This document shows positions 6,203 through 12,343 of a DNA stretch of 12,343 nucleotides, piece after piece. The notes beneath the pieces were generated by a model that saw only the letters and a list, made by a program, of their open reading frames with translations, did not search any database and was not told where the DNA came from. Within the stretch, counting starts at the first letter, position 1. The number at the start of each line of letters is the position of its first letter. The position numbers were made by a program, and so were the translations under genes. Origin of the DNA: CAYPEL01 sp964409635 (GTDB taxonomy: Bacteria; Pseudomonadota; Gammaproteobacteria; DSM-19610); the NCBI GenBank assembly GCA_964409635.1, contig CAYPEL010000081.1:1-12343 (forward strand), in the 5' to 3' direction.

Positions 6203-7351
6203 TTACAACACTTCTTCTTTGTAGGGGGAATGCCCCCGTAGTTCTTCAATATAGTCTTTCATTACAGACTGCTCGTTTACTAAAAAGTGCTCAATGGCAT
6301 TGCTGAATCTGCTATCTGCGATCCAGTGCGCTGACCAGGTTTCTACCGGTAAAAACCCACGGCTGATTTTATGCTCGCCCTGGGCGCCTGGCTCAAAGCA
6401 CTTGAGCTGGTGTGCAATACAGTATTGAATACCCTGATAATAACAGGTCTCAAAATGTAAGCTGTGATAGTCCTCATAACAACCCCAATGGCGACCGTAG
6501 AGGGTATGGCTGCTGCGAAAACAGATGGCGCCTGCTACCGGCCGTGAAGCTTTTGAGGCAAGCATAAACACCAACTGTTCACCCATTGTCTGGGCGATTT
6601 CTTTGAAAAATTCCAGCGTCAGCGTGGGGTGTCCCCATTTCTTCTCAAAAGTGGTTTGGTAAAAATCATGCATAGTCTTCAAAAGATCTGCATCGGCCTT
6701 ATTGCCGTGAATGATCTGGTGCTGGATATCTGCTTCAACTACATGGCGCCGTTCGCGTTTAATCTTTTTACGTTTACGGCTAGTCAGGTTTAAGAGAAAG
6801 GCATCGAAATCCTGGTAGTCATGATTGTGCCAGTGAAATTGGCAGCCCAACCGCAGCGGTAGTTTTTTTGCCTCTATCCAGGCCGTCTGCAGCTTATCGG
6901 TAAACAACCAGTGCAGTGATGAAAAGCCTTCAGATTTCGAGAACTGTTGGGCAAAATCGATTAGCTGATTGGCAGTATTGCCCTGATCGCGGTGCGGGGC
7001 AATAAGAATTCTTGGGCCGGTAACTGGCGTATAGGGAACAGCGACTACGGCTTTGGGATAGTAGGCCAGCCCTTGCCGTTGGTAGGCGTCCGCCCATGCC
7101 CAGTCAAAGACAAATTCACCGTAGGAATTGGTTTTAATATAAAGCGGGATTGCGCCTAAGAGCTTTTTCCCGTCACTGCGGACGGCTAAAAAGCGGGGTA
7201 ACCAGCCGTGTTTATCTCCGATGCAGCCGTGAGTTTCGAGGGCGCTTAAAAACTCGTAGCGAAGAAACGGGTAGTCAGTTCCTGCTATAGAATTCCACTC
7301 ATCCCGGGTGAATTCAGTCATACTGCGCGTCACCTGGAAATGCTTCGTCAC
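6203..7351 (-). CDS. COG3146-type GNAT-fold protein of unknown substrate (DUF482)
   Basis: A 382-aa cytoplasmic protein that I place in the COG3146/DUF482 group, a GNAT-superfamily family labelled 'peptidoglycan biosynthesis' and related in fold to FemAB aminoacyltransferases. No substrate is established that I know of. Supporting blocks are an N-terminal DEWNSIAGTDYPFLRYEFLSALE, a basic stretch SRKRKKIKRERR (191-202), and the C-terminal LYGRHWG (284-290), CYYQGIQYCI and FEPGAQGEHKISRGF (319-333). No signal peptide or membrane segment is seen. The GTG at 7349-7351 is chosen because AAGAGGA lies 5 nt upstream; a TTG at 7381 lacks such a site. The gene runs toward aat with a 62-bp gap, so it is probably cotranscribed. 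A link to aminoacyl transfer by Aat/Bpt is only suggested by position and fold. Confidence 0.85.
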   Translation of the reverse strand: MTKHFQVTRSMTEFTRDEWNSIAGTDYPFLRYEFLSALETHGCIGDKHGWLPRFLAVRSDGKKLLGAIPLYIKTNSYGEFVFDWAWADAYQRQGLAYYPKAVVAVPYTPVTGPRILIAPHRDQGNTANQLIDFAQQFSKSEGFSSLHWLFTDKLQTAWIEAKKLPLRLGCQFHWHNHDYQDFDAFLLNLTSRKRKKIKRERRHVVEADIQHQIIHGNKADADLLKTMHDFYQTTFEKKWGHPTLTLEFFKEIAQTMGEQLVFMLASKASRPVAGAICFRSSHTLYGRHWGCYEDYHSLHFETCYYQGIQYCIAHQLKCFEPGAQGEHKISRGFLPVETWSAHWIADSRFSNAIEHFLVNEQSVMKDYIEELRGHSPYKEEVL

Positions 7352-7356
7352 TGTGA

Positions 7357-7363
7357 TCCTCTT
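7357..7363 (-). promoter_or_regulatory. Shine-Dalgarno setting a GTG start for the COG3146 gene
   Basis: AAGAGGA on the minus strand, 5 nt before the GTG at 7351. It decides between this GTG, the TTG at 7381 and the downstream ATG at 7321, which has no comparable site. Confidence 0.7.
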
Positions 7364-7384
7364 ATATTCTATCCCTAACAAGCT

Positions 7385-7443
7385 GTAGGGCCGAATTCAT
7401 TCGGCCAATCCCGCCCCGGCTGGTCGAATGAATTCGACCCTAC
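7385..7443. repeat. Double-palindrome element (REP/MITE-like)
   Basis: Two 22-bp arms (7385-7406 and 7422-7443) are inverted copies matching at 20 of 22 positions around a 15-bp C-rich spacer. Both outer ends read GTAGGG inward. Each arm also holds its own perfect palindrome: GGCCGAAT-TC-ATTCGGCC (7389-7406) and GGTCGAAT-GA-ATTCGACC (7422-7439). The element can fold as one long hairpin or two small ones. No transposase gene or clear target-site duplication is seen. It lies upstream of the COG3146 gene. Genome copy number cannot be judged from here. Confidence 0.75.
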
Positions 7444-7453
7444 GGTTTTATAT

Positions 7454-7508
7454 CGGATGGATGACGGCGCGGCAGATTGAATTGCTTGTAAACATTTAGT
7501 CTGGCGCC
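7454..7508. repeat. 55-bp direct repeat, copy 1, abutting the N gap
   Basis: Identical over all 55 bases to 7609-7663 and ending exactly at the first N. It probably represents an overlap between assembly contigs rather than a biological tandem repeat. No coding potential is supported. Confidence 0.9.
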
Positions 7509-7608
7509 NNNNNNNNNNNNNNNNNNNNNNNNNNNNNNNNNNNNNNNNNNNNNNNNNNNNNNNNNNNNNNNNNNNNNNNNNNNNNNNNNNNNNNNNNNNN
7601 NNNNNNNN
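7509..7608. other. Assembly gap of exactly 100 Ns
   Basis: A run of exactly 100 undetermined bases, the conventional size for a gap of unknown length. Open frames that read through it are artefacts. The 333 bp from 7352 to 7684 hold no supported gene, only the double palindrome, the two 55-bp copies, and about 21 bp before the trxB end. Confidence 0.98.
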
Positions 7609-7663
7609 CGGATGGATGACGGCGCGGCAGATTGAATTGCTTGTAAACATTTAGTCTGGCGCC
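7609..7663. repeat. 55-bp direct repeat, copy 2, abutting the N gap
   Basis: Starts at the first base after the gap and matches 7454-7508 exactly. It continues into unique sequence before the trxB stop codon at 7685-7687. Confidence 0.9.
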
Positions 7664-7684
7664 GCAAGGCTGTTGCACCCGGCT

Positions 7685-8644
7685 TTATTGCTCGGCAAGA
7701 TTATCCAGATAACGTTCAGCATCCAACGCTGCCATACAACCGGAGCCTGCGGAAGTTACCGCCTGCCGGTAGATATGGTCAGCGACGTCGCCGGCTGCAA
7801 ATACAGACGGAATCGTTGTGGTGGTGGCGTCACCGGTGCAGCCGCTGTTGACAGTAAGGTAGCCGTGCTGCATGTCCAGCTGCCCCTCAAAAAGGGAGGT
7901 ATTGGGTTTATGGCCGATTGCAATAAAAACGCCATCCAGCGAAACGTCGTTGGTGGTTTCATCTTTGACGTTTTTTATGCGCATACCCGTTACCCCTGTG
8001 TCGTCACCCAGCACTTCATCAAGCACATGATCCCAGGCAATCGTCACCTTGCCTTCTTTTTCACGGGAAAACAGCCGATCCTGCAGAATCTTTTCGGCGC
8101 GTAATTTATCGCGGCGGTGTACCACTGTAACGTGTGATGCGATATTGGAGAGATATAATGCTTCCTCGACTGCGGTGTTTCCGCCTCCAATGACGGCCAC
8201 TGGCTTTTCACGGAAGAAAAAACCATCGCAGGTAGCGCAGGCCGAAACACCTTTGCCTTTGAAAGCCTCTTCAGAAGGCAGCCCCAGATACATGGCTGAT
8301 GCACCGGTAGCGATAACCAAAGCATCGCAGGTGTAAACACCCGAGTCACCTTCCAGCACCATGGGTTTTTCCTGCAACTTTGCCGTATGAATATGATCAA
8401 AAATCAGTTCCGTATTGAAACGTTCCGTGTGCTTACGCATATCCTCCATTAAGGCGGGTCCTTGGAGTTCGGCAATGCCGCCCGGCCAGTTTTCAACTTC
8501 GGTTGTAGTCATTAATTGACCGCCTTGCTCCAATCCGGTGATCAGCACAGGATCTAGATTAGCCCGGGCTGCGTAAACGGCAGCCGTATAGCCGGCAGGG
8601 CCTGAACCCAGGATCAAGAGGCGGCAGTGACGGGTTTCGCTCAT
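7685..8644 (-). CDS. trxB: Thioredoxin-disulfide reductase
   Basis: TrxB is a homodimeric flavoenzyme that passes electrons from NADPH through FAD and a redox-active disulfide to thioredoxin. The 319-aa product is typical of the low-molecular-weight type. It has the FAD-binding GSGPAG (13-18), the active-site CATCDG (Cys136, Cys139), the NADPH-binding GGGNTA (153-158) with HRRDKLRAE (176-184), and the C-terminal FAD motif AAGDVADHIYRQAVTSAGSGCMAALDAERYL. The ATG at 8642-8644 has GGAG 9 nt upstream; in-frame codons up to 8704 add 20 residues without family resemblance. The gene is divergent from ald with 171 bp between them. The downstream side runs into the repeat/gap region, where no clear terminator was seen. 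Confidence 0.97.
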   Translation of the reverse strand: MSETRHCRLLILGSGPAGYTAAVYAARANLDPVLITGLEQGGQLMTTTEVENWPGGIAELQGPALMEDMRKHTERFNTELIFDHIHTAKLQEKPMVLEGDSGVYTCDALVIATGASAMYLGLPSEEAFKGKGVSACATCDGFFFREKPVAVIGGGNTAVEEALYLSNIASHVTVVHRRDKLRAEKILQDRLFSREKEGKVTIAWDHVLDEVLGDDTGVTGMRIKNVKDETTNDVSLDGVFIAIGHKPNTSLFEGQLDMQHGYLTVNSGCTGDATTTTIPSVFAAGDVADHIYRQAVTSAGSGCMAALDAERYLDNLAEQ

Positions 8645-8737
8645 GTATACTAACTCCACTAAAATCGTTTGCGGTATGCAACCGGTTTCGACACTAAAAA
8701 CCACTCCTAGTGCCGGCCGGAAATATTGTGTTTAGGG

Positions 8738-8766
8738 TTGGCGATGAAATTAATTCAGATTTTTAT
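8738..8766 (+). promoter_or_regulatory. Weak candidate promoter for ald
   Basis: TTGGCG (8738-8743), a 17-bp spacer, and TTTTAT (8761-8766), each matching the sigma70 consensus at 4 of 6 positions. Initiation would be near 8773, about 43 nt before the ald ATG. No operator was recognised in the 171-bp trxB-ald region, and no convincing trxB promoter was found on the other strand. Confidence 0.25.
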
Positions 8767-8815
8767 GCCAGGCCTTATGGTACGTAATGTAGTTTAAAGG
8801 GTAAAGGAATCGAAA

Positions 8816-9898
8816 ATGCGAATCGGAGTGCCTCGTGAGATAAAACCACTGGAAGGACGGGTAGGGCTTATTCCGGCAGCCTGTGCGGAAATTGCGGCAG
8901 CGGGTCATGAGGTTTTTCTCGAAACCGGAGCCGGGGTGGCGTCGGGCTATCAGGATGAAGACTACCGGCAGATTGGTGTGAACATTTGTCCATCGGCAGA
9001 ATCGCTATACAGCGCTGCGCAGCTTGTGGTCAAGGTCAAGGAGCCTATTGAAGCGGAATATGGATTACTGAACGAGCAGCATATCCTGTTCAGCTATTTA
9101 CACCTGGCAGCGAATAAGCCGCTCACGGAATTTCTGCGTGCAAATGGTTTGACCGCGGTGGCTTTCGAAACGGTGCAGGAGGCCGATGGCTCATTGCCGT
9201 TGCTCGCGCCCATGAGTGACATTGCGGGGCGGCTTTCTGTTCAGTTGGGCACCCAATTATTGCACCGGCCTCAAGGGGGTAAAGGGGTGTTACTGGGCGG
9301 GTTGCCGGGCGCCGAACGTGGCCATGTTGTGATCATAGGTGCAGGTGTTGCGGGTGGCAATGCGGCGCTACTGGCGGCGGCCAGTGGGGCGCGCGTGACT
9401 GTGTTCGATCGCAAGCGGGATCGGCTGGAAGCCATGCGCCAGTTAGGCCCAAATGTGACGGCTTTATATGGCTATGCCGATTCGATCAATGACGTGTTGC
9501 CAGATGCGGACTTAGTGATTGGCGCGGTGCTGATCCCTGGCGCGAAGGCGCCGCATGTGATCAGTGCAGAGCAGGTCAGGCAAATGCAGCCGGGCAGTGT
9601 CATTGTGGATATTTCTGTCGATCAGGGTGGCTGTGTAGAAACCACCCGGCCAACGGATTACACTCAGCCAACCTACCGTGTTGATGATATAGTGCATATG
9701 GCGGTCACCAATATGCCCGGTGCAGTTCCCCGCAGCGCTTCTCAGGCGTTATCCATGGCGGTGCTGCCTTATCTGCTGGATTTGGCCCGCCAAGGGACAG
9801 AACTTTTGCAGGACTATCCTGCACTTAGCCGTGGCATTAATATCAGAGCGGGTGAATGTGTCCATCCCGCCTTGCAAGATGGCTGTAATATCTCCTAA
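8816..9898 (+). CDS. ald: Alanine dehydrogenase
   Basis: Ald interconverts L-alanine and pyruvate plus ammonia with NAD(H). The 360-aa product is slightly shorter than common members (about 370-378), the difference being at the C-terminus. Catalytic and substrate residues sit at family positions: Arg15 (EGRVGL), Lys75 (VKVKEP), His96 (SYLHLA) and Asp269 (SVDQGGC). The Rossmann domain has GAGVAG (175-180) followed by Asp198 (VFD), which fits NAD specificity. LLGGLPG, LIPGAKAPHVI and NMPGAVPRS are further hallmarks. The segment before NMPGAV reads VHMAVT where HYAVA is usual. The ATG has AAAGGAA about 7 nt upstream. ald lies between trxB and ftsK, where Pseudomonas has no such gene, suggesting a lineage-specific insertion. 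No Lrp-type regulator is adjacent. Confidence 0.94.
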   Translation: MRIGVPREIKPLEGRVGLIPAACAEIAAAGHEVFLETGAGVASGYQDEDYRQIGVNICPSAESLYSAAQLVVKVKEPIEAEYGLLNEQHILFSYLHLAANKPLTEFLRANGLTAVAFETVQEADGSLPLLAPMSDIAGRLSVQLGTQLLHRPQGGKGVLLGGLPGAERGHVVIIGAGVAGGNAALLAAASGARVTVFDRKRDRLEAMRQLGPNVTALYGYADSINDVLPDADLVIGAVLIPGAKAPHVISAEQVRQMQPGSVIVDISVDQGGCVETTRPTDYTQPTYRVDDIVHMAVTNMPGAVPRSASQALSMAVLPYLLDLARQGTELLQDYPALSRGINIRAGECVHPALQDGCNIS

Positions 9899-9901
9899 AA
9901 T
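9872..9901 (+). promoter_or_regulatory. Candidate ftsK promoter inside the ald 3' end
   Basis: TTGCAA (9872-9877, 4 of 6 matches), an 18-bp spacer, and TAAAAT (9896-9901, 5 of 6 matches), overlapping the last ald codons. Initiation near 9908 would give a leader of about 40 nt before the ftsK TTG. ald-ftsK cotranscription is equally possible. Confidence 0.35.
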
Positions 9902-9905
9902 GCAA

Positions 9906-9928
9906 TTAGTTAATATATTTAGTTAATA
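9906..9928 (+). repeat. Short direct repeat in the ald-ftsK spacer
   Basis: TTAGTTAATA occurs at 9906-9915 and 9919-9928, a 13-bp period, in a very A/T-rich 48-bp spacer. The function is unknown and it may be chance. Confidence 0.4.
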
Positions 9929-9946
9929 AACTGGATTAAGTTTCTC

Positions 9947-12262
9947 TTGGCACAGGCCCGGCGTAAGAAAAAACCTCAACCCAATCCAAACCGGGTGCAT
10001 GTCGCCCGAGGTTTGCGCGAGGGTGCGCTGTGGATATTGGTCGCCATTGCGCTCTATATGCTGCTGTCTTTGTTTACCTACACGCCTAGCGATCCAGGCT
10101 GGTCACACTGGGGGCCGGTAAATTCTATTGAAAATAAAGGTGGCGTGGTCGGTGCCTGGTCTGCCGACGTATTTCTCTATCTTTTTGGCTACCTTGCTTA
10201 TTTATTCCCGGTCATGATCGCGTACAGCGGCTGGCTTGTGGTGCGTGGTGCAACCAACAGCGGTGGCATTGATTTTCATGTACTGAATATCCGTTGGCTT
10301 GGTTTTCTGGTCACCATAGCCGCAGGGTGCGGACTGGCAACCTTACATTTTCATACCGGGCCTTCCCATCTGCCGCTGGATGCGGGCGGTATCATTGGTG
10401 ATCTGGTGGGTAACGGCCTCGCTGGCTTGTTCAGCTTTACGGGTGCAACGCTGTTTTTACTGGCGCTGTTCCTCGCGGGGGTTACCTTGTTTACCGGCCT
10501 TTCCTGGTTCGACCTGATGGATGTAACCGGAAAATATACCTTACTCTCGATGGACTGGGTTCAGCAAAGTATGTCCGGTATGACCACAGCCCTGGCGGGC
10601 TATCGTGCAAGGCGGGTGCGCCAGGAAAGAGCTGGTGAAAAAGTAGAAAAAATGCGGCCGGTGAAACGCAAGCCGCCGCGCATCGAACCGGTTATCAAAA
10701 AAGTGGCCACCAGCGAGCGCGTCGAACGGGAACGGCAGGTGACATTGTTTGATGCGCCGCCCGATACGGAACTCCCTCCGCTGTCCTTATTAAATCCACC
10801 GATCGAACAGGCTGAAGGCTATTCGGATGAGGCGCTGGAAGCCATGTCGCGTCTGGTGGAAATAAAACTGCTCGATTTCGGTGTGGAAGTGGAAGTAGTG
10901 GCGGTCCAGCCAGGCCCGATTATTACCCGCTTTGAATTACAGCCGGGGGTCGGTGTCAAGGTGAGTCAGATCAGTAACCTCGACAAGGATCTGGCGCGTT
11001 CCATGTCGGCTATCAGCGTGCGCATCGTGGATGTTATTCCTGGCAAGGATGTGATTGGCCTGGAAATTCCCAACGAATCCCGCGAACTGGTGTCTTTGAG
11101 TGAAATCATGAACTCGGCAGACTTTGACCAGTCAGCATCGCCCTTAACACTGGCCCTGGGCAAGGATATTGGCGGCCAGGCGGTGGTCGTGGATTTGGCG
11201 CGCATGCCGCATTTACTGGTTGCAGGTACCACGGGTTCGGGCAAGTCAGTGGCCGTAAACGCTATGATCCTCAGCCTGTTATACAAAACCTTGCCGAAAG
11301 ACGTCCGCCTGATCATGATAGATCCGAAAATGCTGGAGCTATCTGTCTATGAGGGCATCCCTCACCTGTTAACTCCCGTCGTCACGGACATGAAAGAAGC
11401 CGCCAGTGCGCTGCGCTGGTGTGTCGGTGAAATGGAACGCCGTTATAAATTAATGGCAGCGCTTGGCGTGCGCAGTATTACGAATTACAACCGCAAGGTT
11501 AAGGAAGCCATCGGCAAAGGTGAGCCTATTCCTGACCCCCTGTATAAACCCGAAGAAGCACTGGATCCCGAAGCACCCGCACCGGATTTGACGGAATTGC
11601 CTTTTATCGTCGTCATTATCGACGAATTGGCTGACCTGATGATGGTCGTGGACCGCAAGAAAGTGGAAGAGCTGATCGCCCGGCTGGCTCAAAAAGCACG
11701 CGCCGCCGGGGTGCATCTGATACTGGCGACCCAGCGTCCTTCAGTCGATGTCATCACGGGTTTAATTAAAGCGAATATTCCGACGCGTATTGCCTTTCAG
11801 GTTTCTTCCAAAATTGATTCGCGCACCATACTCGACCAGAGCGGAGCTGAACAATTACTAGGCCATGGTGACATGCTGTATTTACCGCCAGGCACCAGCG
11901 TACCGACACGGGTTCACGGTGCTTTTGTCGATGATGCTGAAGTGCACCGGGTGGTCGATCATCTCAAAGGCAATTCTGAGCCCGATTACATCGAAGAAAT
12001 TCTGCAAACCACAGCCGACTTCTTACCCGGCGGTGGGACGGGTGATAGCAGCGATGCGGAAAGTGATCCGCTGTATGACGATGCTGTGCGGATCGTTACC
12101 GAAACCCGGCGGGCATCGATTTCTGGCGTGCAGCGCAAATTAAAAATCGGTTATAACCGCGCCGCCCGGATGATTGAACAAATGGAGGCCTCCGGTGTCG
12201 TAAGTGAACAACAATCCAGCGGCAGCCGGGAAGTGCTGGTTCCGCCACCGCCCGAAGTTTAG
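9947..12262 (+). CDS. ftsK: DNA translocase FtsK
   Basis: FtsK is a membrane-anchored DNA pump at the division septum that moves chromosome termini and activates XerCD at dif. The 771 aa divide into a basic N-terminus, four likely membrane segments (about 26-45, 75-98, 117-135, 155-187), a short charged linker (about 205-290), the alpha/beta motor with Walker A GTTGSGKS (427-434) and Walker B VVIIDE (Asp559-Glu560), and a C-terminal gamma winged helix (707-767) with ASISGVQRKLKIGYNRAARMIEQME, close to the E. coli KOPS-reading domain. The length resembles Pseudomonas FtsK (about 811) rather than E. coli (1329, long linker). The TTG at 9947 is the only standard start before the first membrane segment that keeps the basic N-terminus; an in-frame stop lies at 9920 and the Shine-Dalgarno is weak. 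Confidence 0.97.
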   Translation: MAQARRKKKPQPNPNRVHVARGLREGALWILVAIALYMLLSLFTYTPSDPGWSHWGPVNSIENKGGVVGAWSADVFLYLFGYLAYLFPVMIAYSGWLVVRGATNSGGIDFHVLNIRWLGFLVTIAAGCGLATLHFHTGPSHLPLDAGGIIGDLVGNGLAGLFSFTGATLFLLALFLAGVTLFTGLSWFDLMDVTGKYTLLSMDWVQQSMSGMTTALAGYRARRVRQERAGEKVEKMRPVKRKPPRIEPVIKKVATSERVERERQVTLFDAPPDTELPPLSLLNPPIEQAEGYSDEALEAMSRLVEIKLLDFGVEVEVVAVQPGPIITRFELQPGVGVKVSQISNLDKDLARSMSAISVRIVDVIPGKDVIGLEIPNESRELVSLSEIMNSADFDQSASPLTLALGKDIGGQAVVVDLARMPHLLVAGTTGSGKSVAVNAMILSLLYKTLPKDVRLIMIDPKMLELSVYEGIPHLLTPVVTDMKEAASALRWCVGEMERRYKLMAALGVRSITNYNRKVKEAIGKGEPIPDPLYKPEEALDPEAPAPDLTELPFIVVIIDELADLMMVVDRKKVEELIARLAQKARAAGVHLILATQRPSVDVITGLIKANIPTRIAFQVSSKIDSRTILDQSGAEQLLGHGDMLYLPPGTSVPTRVHGAFVDDAEVHRVVDHLKGNSEPDYIEEILQTTADFLPGGGTGDSSDAESDPLYDDAVRIVTETRRASISGVQRKLKIGYNRAARMIEQMEASGVVSEQQSSGSREVLVPPPPEV

Positions 12263-12295
12263 TGCTAATGTGTACGTTGATTGTCCGGCAGATCA

Positions 12296-12326
12296 TTTAC
12301 AGACACGCTGTGAATACATCCCTGTA
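12296..12326. repeat. Consecutive small stem-loops after ftsK; possible start of an intergenic repeat or terminator
   Basis: Hairpin one is TTTACAG-ACACG-CTGTGAA (12296-12314, 6 of 7 pairs plus a G-T). Hairpin two is TACA-TCCC-TGTA (12315-12326). The window ends in GGCAGCATC, which could begin a third hairpin of the same pattern. The 81 bp after the ftsK stop contain no supported gene start. Confidence 0.4.
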
Positions 12327-12343
12327 CGCTCGGCGGCAGCATC

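Noticed and set aside
7352..7381. TTG start at 7381 for the COG3146 gene
   Set aside because: The frame is open, but the Shine-Dalgarno at 7357-7363 lies downstream of that TTG and points to the GTG at 7351.
7444..7508. Target-site duplication or transposase remnant beside the double palindrome
   Set aside because: The bases flanking 7385-7443 do not form a matching duplication, and no transposase-like translation was seen.
7454..7663. CRISPR-like or tandem repeat array
   Set aside because: There are only two copies, the unit is 55 bp, and the spacer is just Ns of conventional length. An assembly overlap explains it better.
7375..7678. Open frames reading through the N gap on the minus strand
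   Set aside because: They contain more than 30 undetermined residues, share translated copies of the 55-bp repeat, and have no family resemblance. They arise from the gap and the repeat.
7673..8104. 143-codon open frame antisense to trxB
   Set aside because: It lies within a clearly coding gene on the other strand and shows no family resemblance or ribosome site, so it is a shadow frame.

Overview
The window is a block of chromosomal housekeeping genes from a gammaproteobacterium. Gene order and protein similarity place it near the Pseudomonas/Cellvibrio side of the class. From memory of Pseudomonas genomes, the order icd - cspD - clpS - clpA - infA - ate/bpt - aat - trxB - ftsK is an ancestral arrangement there. 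This window keeps it but has two extra genes: a COG3146-type acetyltransferase-fold gene between aat and trxB, and an alanine dehydrogenase gene (ald) between trxB and ftsK. The sequence is a draft assembly, with a 100-N gap at 7509-7608.

Layout. The 3' part of icd (+, 1-1146) converges on cspD (-, 1205-1420) across a stem-loop. cspD and clpS-clpA (+, 1683-4307) diverge from a 262-bp region with a recognisable promoter on each strand. clpA then converges on infA (-, 4338-4556), which has its own TATAAT box. Upstream of infA on the minus strand lies a gene string: COG3146 gene (7351-6203), aat (6140-5409) and bpt/ate (5412-4681), the last two overlapping as ATGA. Positions 7352-7684 hold no gene. 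They contain a double palindrome (7385-7443) and a 55-bp sequence repeated exactly on both sides of the N gap. trxB (-, 7685-8644) and ald (+, 8816-9898) are divergent. ftsK (+, 9947-12262) follows ald, and the last 81 bp contain small stem-loops that may start an intergenic repeat cut by the window edge.

How the genes work together. clpS, clpA, aat and bpt are four parts of the bacterial N-degron (N-end rule) pathway. Aat adds Leu/Phe to proteins starting with Lys/Arg. Bpt adds Leu to proteins starting with Asp/Glu. ClpS recognises the resulting N-termini and hands them to ClpA, which feeds ClpP (not in the window). The other genes serve the TCA cycle (icd), stationary-phase/cold-shock nucleic-acid binding (cspD), translation initiation (infA), thioredoxin reduction (trxB), alanine oxidation (ald), and chromosome dimer resolution and division (ftsK).

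I found no convincing new multi-gene system. The most noteworthy points are unusual substitutions at the NADP 2'-phosphate-binding positions of isocitrate dehydrogenase, the nested palindrome whose halves differ by compensatory changes, and a probable assembly artefact at the gap.
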